Source: Gossypium raimondii
Taxonomy: Eukaryota; Streptophyta; Magnoliopsida; Malvales; Malvaceae
Direction of reading: 5' to 3'
Assembly: GCF_025698545.1 (NCBI RefSeq)
Contig: NC_068565.1
Span: 434,001 to 498,000 of the forward strand
DNA length: 64,000 bases
Shown: piece by piece, positions 1 through 10,746 of the stretch
Numbering within the stretch: the first letter of the stretch is position 1
How the letters are laid out: each line of letters begins with the position of its first letter
Notes under the pieces: model-generated
Told to the model about the DNA's origin: nothing
The model's database searches: none
Seen by the model: only the letters and a program-made list of their open reading frames with translations
Position numbers and translations under genes: made by a program

Positions 1-128
1 TCAAAAAGAAACTATACTTTTTTCTTTCTGGGGATTTGAATTGAGATTTGAGAAAGAAATTTTACAGATGAAAGAGCTCGTGAACTGTTTGGGGCTTTTT
101 CTTTTTTTCTCTTTATATCTATATATGT

Positions 129-153
129 ATGTGTGTGTGTGTGTGTGTGTGTA
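129..153. repeat. TG microsatellite
   Basis: An uninterrupted run of about 12 TG dinucleotides. The flanking 350 bases show no convincing gene; short reading frames across it are low-complexity products of the repeat. Confidence 0.95.
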
Positions 154-354
154 TAGGAACATTGAACCATGACGATGGTTTTTTTCTGAAAATGAGGGGT
201 GCAAGGCAAGCAAACAATGGGCGATCTTGTTTCAGCAATATTGTCTTCTTCTTTTTTACCGTCCATTGCTTGAAGACACCATTTTTGAGTTACTTAAAAA
301 CATGCATTAATATTTATTACGTCTTTTATAAGTTTCTGCTACTGATAAAATATA

Positions 355-936
355 GGGTAAACTACACCCAAGAATCCAGGATGACTAAATTATTAGTAAT
401 TTTACGTTTTGGTCACTCAACTTTAAAAAGTTACAAAATGGTCATTGAATTATTCGAAAGTTTTCATTTAAGATATTGAACTATTCAAAAATTTTTATTT
501 AGGTTATTGAGTTTTTAAGTTTTTATTTTTATTTTTATTTTTAATATAAAGTCTAGTTAGCAAGTTTCAAGCGATGATTTAACGATCGGTATAATGGATT
601 AATACCCATCAATGAGTAGAAGAACAAAACCTTAGAGTCATTTCAATATGAAAGTCAATGTCGAAGATCGAAAAAAAATTGTTTAGATTTTGGTTCACAA
701 ACTCATAACATTTAAAGATGTTTCATGAAAAAAGACTGAATTGAAAGAGAGAAGCGGAAGGAGAGCTTTCGATTGGTGCAGGCTATGCAAACAAAGAAAG
801 TCGTACAAGAATGACTTTAACAACCCAATGACTGAAAACTTTCGAATGGTTCAGTGATCATTTCGTGACTTTTTGAAGTTAAATAACCAAAACAAAAACT
901 TACTAATAGTTTAGTGGTCTTAGGTGTAGTTTGCCC
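355..936. mobile_element. MITE family A, copy 1 (Mutator-type)
   Basis: The ends are inverted copies of each other over about 100 bases: GGGTAAACTACACC on the left, and a right end whose reverse complement starts GGGCAAACTACACC. Flanking 9-mers TAAAATATA (346-354) and TGAAATTTA (937-945) match at 7 of 9 positions, consistent with an old 9-bp target duplication. The interior is AT-rich without coding capacity. Related copies lie at 1728-2235, 41283-41780 and 48184-48739. Confidence 0.75.
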
Positions 937-961
937 TGAAATTTAAAAATAGTAGAAGAAA

Positions 962-1331
962 TGGTTAATGTACTATTTAGTACTTGAGTTTGATTCTAAT
1001 GTTTGATTTGGTATTTGAGTTTTATTTTTGTTTCAAATTGGTATCTTAGCTTAGTTTTAATGTTCAATTTGGCACCTAGGCCAAACAACATTACACCGCT
1101 TAATGAATATTTGACACATGTGCTCTAATTAAAAGAACGTATGTAGTTATTAGGACAAAAAAGTTTAGAATCTAAATTGAATATTGAAGCTAAACTCAAG
1201 TATTTAAATAGAACAAAGAAAAAATCAAGTACCAGATTGAAAAAAACTCAGGTACCAAACTGAACATTGAAGCCAAACTCAAGTACAAAATTAGGACAAA
1301 AAAAAATCAAGTACCAAATAATATTTAATCC
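962..1331. mobile_element. MITE family B (Mutator-type) with exact 9-bp TSD
   Basis: Terminal inverted repeats (GGTTAATGTACTATTTAG against the reverse complement GGATTAAATATTATTTGG) enclose about 370 non-coding bases. The flanks carry an exact 9-bp duplication, TAGAAGAAA, at 953-961 and 1332-1340. A 9-bp duplication is the hallmark of Mutator-like transposition. A left-end fragment of the same family appears near 33505-33620. Confidence 0.85.
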
Positions 1332-1344
1332 TAGAAGAAACTAT

Positions 1345-1716
1345 ATAGGCTTAACTACCAAATTGGCCACTAAATTATCCGATTTTCCCTCTTAGATACC
1401 TAAAGGTTTTTTCTTTTTTTTCTTTTATTTTTATCTAAAGTGGTACCTAAGACATGCTCTTATTGACTAGTATCATGTTTTAGATAAAATGAGATGATAT
1501 GTACCACTTTTAACAAAAAAAAAAAAAAGCTTTAGGTACCTAAGTGTAAAAAAAGATAAAGTTTGATGGCTAATTTTTTAATTGGGTATCTAAGTTTAGG
1601 ACCAAAAGTGGGGAAAAAATATTGCAAAGTTAAAGAGGCTAACATGGATCAAAATAATTCAGGGACCAAATTGAAAAAGATTACCAATTTTATGGAGTAA
1701 ATGTTTTAGTTTATCC
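1345..1716. repeat. MITE-like interspersed repeat
   Basis: This AT-rich, non-coding stretch has weakly inverted ends (AGGCTTAACTA on the left; the right end reads AGGATAAACTA in reverse complement). The internal phrases about 'accaaattggccac' and 'gggaccaaattg' are typical of plant MITEs. No target duplication was identified. Confidence 0.4.
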
Positions 1717-1727
1717 TCTTCTTTACG

Positions 1728-2235
1728 ACAAATTACACCTAAGGCCACTAAACTATTAGTAAGTTTACATTTTAGTTACTCAATTTCAAAAAGTTACAAA
1801 ATAGTTATTGAATTATTTACAAGTTTTCATTTAAATAATTGGGATATTAAAATTGATATTGTATAGTCTTTTCTATTTGCACTGCTTCCATCAACCGAAA
1901 GCTCGCCTTCCCCATCTTTTCTACAAGTTAGTTTTTCTCTTTACAAAACAACTTTGAAATTAATAATTTATGAACCAAAATCCCAACAGTTTTTTTCCAA
2001 TCTCCGGCACTAACTGTCAGATTGACTTGGATCTAAGGTATGTTATTCTACTTGTTGATGGGTACCGATTCACCATATCGATCGTTAAATTGACGCTTGA
2101 AGCTTGCTGGCCGGACTTTAACAAAAAAAGTAAACAACCTAGAAACTTAAATAAATACTTTTGAAGAATTCAATAACTTAAATGAAGACTTTTGAATAAT
2201 TCAATCACTATTTTGTATTTTATTTTATCCCCATT
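1728..2235. mobile_element. MITE family A, copy 2 (degenerate)
   Basis: The left end (AAATTACACCTAAGGCCACT, then a run resembling 'ttactcaatttcaaaaagttac') matches copy 1 at 355-936, and the right part carries the inverted counterpart ending near 2235. The ends have decayed and no target duplication is visible. It lies just upstream of the OTP51-type gene. Confidence 0.6.
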
Positions 2236-2299
2236 TTTAATGAACCTATAAAATAATTGTATCATGTAATGGAACAGGGGCCTAAGATTAATGGGCACT

Positions 2300-2322
2300 G
2301 GCCCAAAGCCCAAAGCCCAAAG
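2300..2322. promoter_or_regulatory. Clustered site II / GCCCA motifs upstream of the OTP51-type gene
   Basis: A GGCCCA followed by two AAGCCCA units forms a short direct-repeat cluster 67-90 bases upstream of the first in-frame ATG (2389). TGGGCC/T 'site II' elements, bound by TCP factors, are common in promoters of genes for organellar and translation proteins, which fits the gene downstream. The function is inferred. Confidence 0.5.
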
Positions 2323-2388
2323 CTTTACCATTTTCATGGTCGCCTTTGAAAAAAAAATGGAAACAATCTTTTAGATTGAAAAAGGATT

Positions 2389-5300
2389 ATGGATGTGCAG
2401 CAAATGATAGTAGCAGCAAACAAAGCTCAATGCTTCGTTTCCCCGCCTCTTTCAACCCTCATAATCACCATCAATACCCCTTCTTTAAACCCTAATACAC
2501 CCGCCAAAACCCCCATGCGCACTTCCCTCTCTTTCCTCCGCCTCTTCCGCCCTCTTTCCCGCCCTCAAACCGTCCTTTTCCGCCCCCTCATCCCTCGCTA
2601 CGCCGCGCCTCGGTTTTCCCCTTCTTTTTCCCGCCACTTCAGTGTATCTTCCGCCCCATTCTCAGCCTCCGCCGTTGGTTTCGTTGAAAAGGAAAGGGAA
2701 GAAGAAGAGAGGTGGGATTTCTCCGACAACGAAACCGAAGCGAAACTCGTTTTCGAAGACAATGATGGGGTTTTCGCGGATAACGATATGAAGCACTTGG
2801 TGGCACCGGAGATCGAGGTTAAGGAACTAGACGAGTTGCCGGAGCAGTGGCGAAGGTCAAAGCTCGCTTGGCTTTGCAAAGAGTTGCCGGCTCATAAGGC
2901 GGGAACCTTGGTTAGGATCTTGAATGCGCAAAGGAAGTGGCTCAAGCAAGAGGATGCTACTTACTTGGCTGTTCATTGTATGAGAATTCGAGAAAATGAA
3001 ACTGGTTTCAGGGTATATTAATTGATTTCTTTCTTCGATTTCATTATTGTTTTTGTTTGCCCAATTTGATGCTAAAAGTTCATGATTGAGGGTTTTAGGA
3101 TTTAGGGTTTATGTGAATGACAAAGAACAATTGGTTGCCATTGCAAATTAGTTGATGTTAATCTTTCACATTTAGTTACTTTAGGGTTTTGGGTTTAAGG
3201 ATTGTTCTTAGTTTGTGCTGAAGTTAAGATTCCTGTGTTACAAGTAGTAACTCGCAAGTAACTTCTCGAAAAAAAACCCAATTTTACGAAATTTCCGAAG
3301 CTATGAAACTTTGATTCCTTACTGATTCTGCTATGTTGTGTTTATGATTGTTGATATATGCTGTTTGTTGCTATATATTGCTTTTGAGTTTTTCAAGAGT
3401 CGAAGAAAAACGACTTTTAAGAACGGGAATCTGTGTGTCGTTTAACCATCCGAATTGCTGCTCTGGTTGTATGATCGATGTTGAGAAAATCTTTTTCTGC
3501 ATTGCAGGTCTATAAGTGGATGATGCAGCAGCATTGGTATCGATTCGATTTTGCTCTTGCTACCAAGCTAGCAGATTACATGGGGAAGGAGAGGAAGTTT
3601 ACGAAATGTCGGGAGATATTCGATGATATCATCAACCAGGGACGTGTGCCTAGTGAGTCTACGTTTCATATTCTGATTGTTGCATATCTTAGTACACCGG
3701 TTCAAGGTTGTTTAGACGAGGCTTGCGGTATTTACAATCGTATGATTCAGTTAGGAGGATACCAACCACGTCTTAGCTTACATAACTCGCTTTTCCGAGC
3801 TCTTTTAAACAGACCGGGAGGTTCTTCGAAATATTACTTAAAGCAAGCCGAGTTTATCTTTCACAATTTAGAAACATGTGGTTTAGAGATGCAAAAAGAA
3901 ATCTATACTGGCCTAATTTGGTTGCATAGCTATCAAGATACAGTGGATAAAGAAAGGATAAAATTGTTGAGGAAAATGATGCGAGAATCGGGTATGGAAG
4001 AAGGAAAAGAAGTGCTCATTTCGATATTGAGAGCTTGTTCGAAGGATGGGGATGTTGAAGAAGCCGAAAGAACTTGGATCAAACTACTCGGTTCCAATGA
4101 TAGTATCCCTTCTCAAGCTTTTGTTTATAAAATGGAAGTTTATTCAAAGGTTGGGGAAATTACGAAATCTTTGGAGGTATTCCGGGAGATGAAAAAGTGT
4201 TTGGGGTATACTAGCATCGCATCATACCACAAAATTATAGAGGTATTATGTGAATCCGAGCAAATGGACCTTGCTGAATCGTTCATGAAGGAACTCATTG
4301 AGAGTGGTATGAAGCCACTTATGCCATCGTACATCAAGCTAACAGATACATACCTCCGGTTGAACTATCACGATAAGCTCGAGTCGACCTTTTTAGAGTG
4401 CCTTGAGAAATGCCGACCGAATCGTACTATTTATAGTATATACTTGAGCTCGTTGGTGAAAGTTGGGAATCTCGGCAAAGCAGAGGAAATTTTCAATCAC
4501 ATGGGCGAGAATGTCACAATTGGTGTTAATGCGAAATCATGCAATACCATTTTATATGGATACCTTTCTTCCGGAGATAATTCGAAAGCAGAAAAGATAT
4601 ATGATTTGATGTGCCAGAAGAAATTCGAAATCGAATCTCCGTTGATGGAAAAGTTGGAAAGTGTCCTTAGATCGAGCCGGAAAGAGGTTAAGAAACCCGT
4701 GAGTTTAAAGCTAAGCAAAGAACAACGAGAGATTTTAATGGGGTTGCTTTTAGGCGGTTTACGGATAGACTCGGATGAAGAGAGAAAGAACCACATGATA
4801 CGGTTCGAGTTTAATCCAAGTTCCATCCCACATTCTATTTTAAAGAGACATATTCACGATCAATACCACGAGTGGTTACATCCTTCGAGTAAGCTAACTG
4901 CTGGTAATGGTGATATCCCGCACAAGTTCAATACCATTTCACACTCGTATTTCGGTTTCTATGCGGACCAGTTTTGGCCAAAGGGTCAACCTGTGATCCC
5001 AAAGCTAATACACCGGTGGCTGTCTCCGATTGTACTTGCATACTGGTATATGTACGGGGGCTACAGAACATCAGCCGGGGATATCCTTTTGAAACTGAAA
5101 GGGAGCAGCGAAGGCGTCAAGAAAGTGGTGAAAACGTTGAAATCAAAATCCTTGAATTGCCGAGTGAAGCGAAAAGGGAGAGTGTTTTGGATCGGATTTC
5201 TCAGGACAGATTCAATGTGGTTCTGGAAACTGGTGGAACCATACGTCTTAGATGAGTTGAAAGATTTTCTCAAAGCAGGCAGCGAAACCGCAGATGATTG

Positions 5301-5391
5301 TGCGGTCAAATCTCGAGACATAAACTTTGACAGTGCATCCGATTCCGATGAAAAGGGTTCTTCCGATTATAGCGAAGATGATAATCCATAA
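2389..5391 (+). CDS. OTP51: PPR protein with C-terminal LAGLIDADG domain, OTP51-like
   Basis: Two exons, 2389-3012 and 3508-5391, joined by a GTATAT...TTGCAG intron in phase 0, give 835 residues. The N-terminus is rich in Ser, Arg and Phe, like an organelle transit peptide. The ATG at 2515 (residue 43, [11 protein letters not shown]) may be the real start, because a targeting-like sequence begins there. The middle holds degenerate pentatricopeptide repeats (about residues 210-560). The C-terminus carries two LAGLIDADG-like helices, near residue 618 ([12 protein letters not shown]) and near 715 ([13 protein letters not shown]), as in LAGLIDADG_2 maturase/endonuclease domains. Arabidopsis OTP51 has this architecture and is needed for splicing of plastid ycf3 intron 2, so a chloroplast RNA-splicing role is inferred. 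The tail is acidic and Ser-rich. Length matches the family and no defect is visible. Confidence 0.9.
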
Positions 5392-5559
5392 GGCTTACAC
5401 AAGTAAAAGTGCCATTCTTTGGTATAACGCATTCATCAAAGAAATTTGAGCTGCCTTTGCAAAAAAATTATGTACAGTAGTGATCTTTTGCTATATTATG
5501 TGTATATATATGTTTTTGTTTCCTTACAGGCTTTCGTGTCCAATGCTTACGCATTCCAC

Positions 5560-5860
5560 TTTGTGTCGGGCAGGGTTATACATATATTTGATCTTAATAC
5601 TTTTTTTGTTCCCAAGTTTTACTCACATTAGGGCTTGAACTTACAAGTTAGTCCCTAAACTTAATAATTATTTTCAGATTAGGGCCTAAACTTTTTTTGG
5701 TCTTGAAAATCTTAAAGTGTAGATCCTAATGTGGGATCAATTGCAAATTCAAACTTAAGTATGAGAATAATTATTAATTTCAGAGACTAACTTAGAACAA
5801 AAAAAGGTTGAAACCCCAATGAAAGAGATTTTATCAAGTCAAGGCCTCAAATAGTGATTT
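5560..5860. repeat. MITE-like AT-rich repeat 3' of OTP51
   Basis: Contains the 'agtccctaaacttaat' phrase and its inverted counterpart ('agactaacttag'), typical of plant MITEs with long inverted arms. The borders are not resolved and no target duplication was seen. Confidence 0.4.
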
Positions 5861-6430
5861 AACTCAATTAAAATCGACAAATGTTAAATTTTAATATTAT
5901 ATTAATACGGGATAAAATAACATTTAGTAACTTGTTTGAAACATTTTTTATCCACTTCAATTTCTTAAGCCCGACTCTCATCTGATTTAAAGCACGAGGT
6001 TTAAAAGAAGTGGGTTGGCAAAGAAAAAGGGAAAATTAAGGTTGTCATTAATGATGTTGAAATTCCGAACACAACGGTCGTGTAAGAAAAATCCTTTTTG
6101 TCTCCGCATTTACATGGATTCTACTCTCAAGAAAACAGTTATTAATCTTCAGGAGAGACAATCAAATCTATGGTTTTTTTTATTTTCAAACACATTAAGC
6201 TTTTGTAATAAAAAAATAGAAAAGCTTCAGATGGATAAAAATGGCGTGAGGTTCAAATTCAATGCGTATGCACCTGAATTCGTGTCGAGATCGCGTACCC
6301 AAATGTTACCCGTTTCGACTTATTATTACCCTTTCTTTCACTATCGTAACGGTGGCGACGGTAGTGGTGGTGGTGGAGGATTTGATTGGTTCTTTGTCGG
6401 TAAACAAGAGCCGATTGTGGCTACTTATTT

Positions 6431-6498
6431 TATCCCGAATCATAATCTTTCTAACCCTAATTTTTATCCCGAATCATAATCTTTCTAACCCTAATTTT
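6431..6498. repeat. 34-bp tandem duplication in LARP6 exon 1
   Basis: Two perfect 34-bp units (6431-6464 and 6465-6498) plus six bases of a third. Because 34 is not a multiple of three, the second unit brings a TAA stop (6477-6479) into frame. Counting one unit only, the upstream frame would run on into LSDELRLKIIEQ of the La motif, so the duplication is the visible frame-breaking event in this exon. Confidence 0.95.
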
Positions 6499-6599
6499 TA
6501 TCCCAAGAATGTGCTCTCTGATGAGCTTCGCTTAAAGATCATCGAACAAGTTATGTTTATTTATTTATTTATTTATTTTCACCTTAAATTTTCAAAGGA

Positions 6600-6978
6600 T
6601 AAAGTCACATTTAGTCCTTGAATTTGGTAACTTTTTTCACCTTTGTCCTTCAAATTCTTTTTGTCCACATTTATCTCATAATTTGGTAGACATAAATTTG
6701 GATTCCGTTAATGAATAATGACGCGACACTTTAAGATTGTGCCACGGTATTACTTGAATTTTTTAAAATTTTTTAACTATTTTGTAGATTCTATATAATT
6801 TTTAGGTGACAATGCGACATAATCTCAGAGTATTACATTATCAAACTTTAATGGAATTCAAGTTCAAGGACTAAATTAAAATAAATTGCCAAGTTTCGAG
6901 ATTAATGTAAACCAAAAAAGTACAATGACCAAGGTGAAAAAAAGTTGTCAAGTCTAGCGACTATATGTTACTTTATCC
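6600..6978. mobile_element. MITE in LARP6 pseudogene intron 1
   Basis: Inverted ends: GGATAAAGTCACATTTAGTC on the left, and a right end ending ATGTTACTTTATCCC. The interior is non-coding. A half-length relative (right part only) lies at 8500-8665 in intron 3 of the same pseudogene. Confidence 0.6.
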
Positions 6979-7469
6979 CTTAAATTATTATCTACATAGC
7001 CATTCTATGTTACCTGAACTCGGGTCAAGTATGTATTGAACCGGATATGGTTCATTTTTTTCTCTAATTCTTCATGCAATTTGAAAGATTCTTAAAGCAT
7101 TGTATCATTATATTCATGTCCCGATATATGTCCAACACGAGTGTTAAATATAAGTATAACCTTTTCAAGATACAGTTATACCATGTTACTCGAAGTTGAA
7201 CCAAAATCATATATATGATGATTTTTAAAGAATCATATCCCACAATCGCATAGAAATATGCACAAAACACATGTCATATATATATATATATATATATAAT
7301 TATTTTAAAATGAAAAGTCGGAATAAGCAAAGAAATTGCTTTGGTCAAAAACAGGTGGAATGCCAATACAGTGAGCAAACGAATCATTGTCAAGGCAAAT
7401 AAGCCAAGATCCTGAAGGTTATGGTAAGAAGGGGAAACTCAATTAGGGTTCTAGAAAGTACTTATTTTA

Positions 7470-7986
7470 TTTTGGTATAATTACAAACTTAGTTCTTAAT
7501 GTTTACACCATTTGTCAATTTGACCCTTATTCTCTTTTTGAGCTAAATTTAACCCTCAACCTTTTAAAAAGAGTCAAATTTGACCATCAACATCAAAAAC
7601 TGTCAAATTGCTTTTTTTAATGAGAACCCGCATATCAATCTACATGTACTTCATACTTCTTCTTCTTTTTAATTTTTTTGAATTTTTATAAACTTTTTAT
7701 ATTTGTTTGAATTTTTATGAATATTTTTATAACTTTTAAATTATTTATTAATTTGGTATACTGGTATATAAGACAAATAGTTTCATGTCAGCATAAAGTA
7801 TGTAGGGACTACCATGCCAACATCATTAGAAAATAATAATGTTTTAGTCAGCATTTCTGTTAAGAAAACAGTTTGACTCTTCCTGAATGGTTAGTGGCCA
7901 AATTGAGCTCAAAAAATAATAATAAGGGCAAATTTGATACAAAAATGCAAATGTTGAAGGCTAAATTATAATTATTCCTTTATTCA
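7470..7986. mobile_element. MITE family C, copy 1 (LARP6 pseudogene intron 2)
   Basis: The left end (GGTATAATTACAAACTTAG) and the right end (CTAAATTATAATTATTCC) are inverted copies. The shared core, around 'aatgttttagtcagcattt' and a 'tacatgtacttcat' block, recurs at 21855-22340, 29360-29822 and 37440-37740. Confidence 0.65.
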
Positions 7987-8013
7987 ATTAAAGAAAAGTT
8001 TTGTTTTCTCGTT

Positions 8014-8339
8014 AAATTTTGCTCTAAATCTGCTATTACAAAATTTAAGATTTAGTCTTTATACTTAAATTTTAAAATTCTATTATTTTTCTATTTAAAA
8101 ATCTTAATCCAATCATTAACATTGTTAGTACATCAATTACGACAAGCCACATCATAGGAGAATAACCTAATTAACATGCCGAATTGATAAATTTTGCTAG
8201 AAAATATTACCGATGTTAAAGACTGGATTTTGATTTTTAAATTGAAAAAGTAAAAGAAGTTTATATTTTATCATCTTTAAGTGTAGGGACTAAAACTTAA
8301 ATTTTATTAAAATACAAGGACTAACAGCATATTTTAACC
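8014..8339. mobile_element. MITE just 5' of LARP6 exon 3 remnant
   Basis: The ends resemble those of the Mutator-type MITE at 17310-17828: TTAAATTTTGCTCTAAATC on the left and AGCATATTTTAACC on the right. It ends only 23 bases before the exon 3 remnant, so it sits over the branch-point region of that intron. Confidence 0.5.
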
Positions 8340-8764
8340 AAAAAAATTGTCTATGCTTTTAGTTCCCATATCTTTCATTTCTTCAACAAAGAAAATCAAG
8401 TCTCTCATCTCTAACAACCAGTTGCTGGCCAAAGTACTTCGATCCTCTTCAAAGCTTGCAAGTTTTTTTTTTTTAATCTCTGAACTTGCTAGCTTTTTCC
8501 AATTTGGTGCCATCATGCCATCAAATTTTAATGGAATCTAAATTTAGTGACCAATTTGAGAAAATTTGCCAAATTCCAAAACTACTATGGATCAAAAAGA
8601 AGTTGAAGGATCAAGATGAGAAAAGTTGCAAAGTTGAAGGACTAAATGTTGCTATATCCCTTTGAATATCTTATTTTGGAATTTAAAGTAATAATTTTTT
8701 TTTTGGTTGAAATGAAGGTTGTTAGTGATGATGGTAAGAAGGTTAAACGTAAACATCCTTTCAC

Positions 8765-9180
8765 TTGAGTTTTAGTCTTTTTCAGGTTTGGATCACTTTT
8801 AAGTTCAAGTCATTTCGAGTTCATATTATTTCAAATTCTGATCATTCAGATTTGAAGTTTAAGTTTTTTTAGTCAGGTTGCTATGGGTTCTGACCATTTC
8901 AAGTTTTAGTGGTTTTGGGTTTACTTGTTTCGGTAATTCAAGTTCAAAATCGAAGGCTTTCGGTCCAAGATCAATTTCAAGTTCGAACGACTATGGATTT
9001 GAGTTGTTAACTTTTTAAGTCAATTTGAATTGGATAAATTCAAGTTATAAAATTTTCGGGTCATTTTAGTTCAAATCAATCTTGGAGTTTGGTTATTTTG
9101 AGCTCGGGTCACTCATATTTGTAGTTAGATTTTTCATGTCAATACGAGTTTACCCACTTCCAAATTATTTCAAGATTTTT
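8765..9180. repeat. Degenerate 'TTCGAGTCATTT' repeat tract
   Basis: About 20 loosely repeated units around 'tcaagttcnggtcattt' with no coding frame. Similar tracts in the opposite orientation occur near 28075-28265, 31970-32230 and 43240-43445, so this is an interspersed family and not a local expansion. Confidence 0.5.
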
Positions 9181-9489
9181 TTGGGGGGGGGGGTATTTTA
9201 TGTATGATTCATTACAAATAACAACCTTATTTCTTTTTTTCTTGCAGTCTCATACCGTTGTTGTAGAGAATTTGCTTGAAGATTACTCTCATCAGAACCT
9301 AAACAAAATTTTTAAAGTTGTCGGAAGGTCCTTCTTTAATCACTTCTATTACATTTTTTTATTCGTTAAACTATGTTTCAAGTCCCTGAATTTTTCATAA
9401 ATTGAATTTAACCTTCTACTTTTATTTCAAAAAATTTAGCCCCTCCATTTTTCGGGTTAAAAAATACAAGTCCAATCATTATCATCATT

Positions 9490-9835
9490 AAATTTATTCT
9501 ATTAAATTTAGGGGCAGAATATCGTTAAATCCATAGGGGATCCTCCCAAGTTTTTGGAAAATTTCATTATGCCCTTTAAATATTTTTAATTAGATCCCCT
9601 CATAATTGTTAGAAATTCTAATTAAATTTCCCAAAAGTTTTAAAAATTTTAATTAGACTCTCCATTTTTTGTTTTTTGAAAAGTCTCATTAATCCTCTCA
9701 AAATTTTTAAAAATTTAATTAACCCCCAAAAGAAAGATTTGGAAATTCCTATTAAGCCCCTAAATCTTTTGAAAATTTTAATTATCCCCCTAAAATCTTT
9801 GAAAATTTTAAGTACCCCGAAAACTTAACCGCACC
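9490..9835. repeat. Interspersed repeat family E, copy 1
   Basis: Contains a 'ggggatcctcccaag' end and several degenerate units of about 40 bases ('aaaattttaattagnccccc'). Related copies at 20585-20795 and 62330-62600 show the same GGATCC-containing end and internal units. Non-coding. Confidence 0.55.
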
Positions 9836-10177
9836 TTCCACCACTGATGGACTATCAAGTGAGTTTTGTTTTTCTTTCAAAGTGCCACACCAATGAACCT
9901 GACAAAATTTTAACAGTATTAACAATTTGATCTAAATTTTAAAATCTGAAAAATAAAGAAGCAAAATTCTTAAAAAATACGAGTCGAAGAACGAAATTTC
10001 CAATTTACGAAAGCTACAACAACTTAGAAACATACGCAATTGTATGTCCTATAAGGTTGTTTTACAACATCGTAATTGCTAATGATATTCGAATACAGTG
10101 TGAAGAACATTCAAATATGTCATCCTCAAGAGTCCAATTCTCCTCGCTCTAAAACTGATTTTTCCACTTCTAACAAG

Positions 10178-10746
10178 GTACGATAATATTTAAGTAAAAT
10201 CAAACATGTTTTTTTTTTTAATGTAATTCTTCAAAGTTCAAATTATTTAGTGTCTAATGTATATCCAAATAGGGGCATGATATTATAATAATCTGTATTT
10301 TCTTTTTTGGAAATGGCTTTATTAGCCATGGATAGAGTGGTCCACAATATGTTAATCAATAATTCAAGATGTATAATTTAGTATTTTTCTTAAAAACCAT
10401 CTGATAACAATTTTATTGCCCTTGTTTTCCTCTTTCTACCGCATATTTTAGTTCACAAGTTAAAAATCTTTAATTACCCGAACCAAGATGAATCTTATTT
10501 TTATTTAATTTATAATTAATTTTATTTCTTTATGACGTAAAATAAATATTTTTATATTCATAGTGAAAATCATTTAAAATTACTATGAAATTATTTTTCA
10601 AGCCTCCAAAATTAAAGGAAATTAACTTCATCAAGGAACACTAAAAACAGTTTTGATTCTCCAAAATGCAAAATTGAAAATGAAGAATGAAAACCCCAAA
10701 AATAACCACACACAAAAAAGAGAACAGGTCCCCTAATAGTTCTTAA
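10178..10746. other. Gap between LARP6 pseudogene and ARMC6 gene
   Basis: AT-rich sequence with no convincing frame on either strand. The missing 3' exons of the LARP6 pseudogene were looked for here and not found. The right part should include the 3' UTR of the minus-strand ARMC6-like gene. Confidence 0.5.

Larger units (their letters stand above)
6231..10177 (+). pseudogene. LARP6: Truncated La-related protein (LARP6B/C type) pseudogene with six exon remnants
   Basis: Exon remnants read in family order. 6231-6549 has a PAM2-like motif (FNAYAPEFV, 6258-6284), a YYYPFFHY segment and the start of the La motif (LSDELRLKIIEQ). 7355-7423 continues the La motif (VECQYSE, then SQDPEGY in a shifted frame). 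8363-8457 gives VPISFISSTKKIKSL. 8718-8765 gives VVSDDGKKVKRKHPF and then a stop. 9248-9327 starts the RRM (TVVVENLLEDYSHQNLNKIF). 10099-10177 gives SVKNIQICHPQESNSPRSK. Functional LARP6 proteins bind RNA and, through PAM2, poly(A)-binding protein. Disruptions seen: a 34-bp tandem duplication in exon 1, a frameshift in exon 2, a GC donor after exon 3, and a stop after exon 4. The rest of the RRM and the C-terminus are absent before the next gene. Introns are filled with MITEs. The family assignment is from remembered conservation. Confidence 0.82.

Noticed and set aside
129-479. 116-codon frame across the TG microsatellite
   Set aside because: It translates the microsatellite and the arm of a MITE, with no protein-family resemblance.
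4974-5321. Overlapping frames on both strands inside OTP51 exon 2
   Set aside because: Shadow frames; the LAGLIDADG-domain frame explains the sequence.
6015-6230. Extension of the LARP6 exon frame upstream to 6015
   Set aside because: The frame is open, but the residues are low-complexity and unlike the family. A CAG acceptor-like site directly before ATG 6231 and the PAM2-like motif after it mark a better border.
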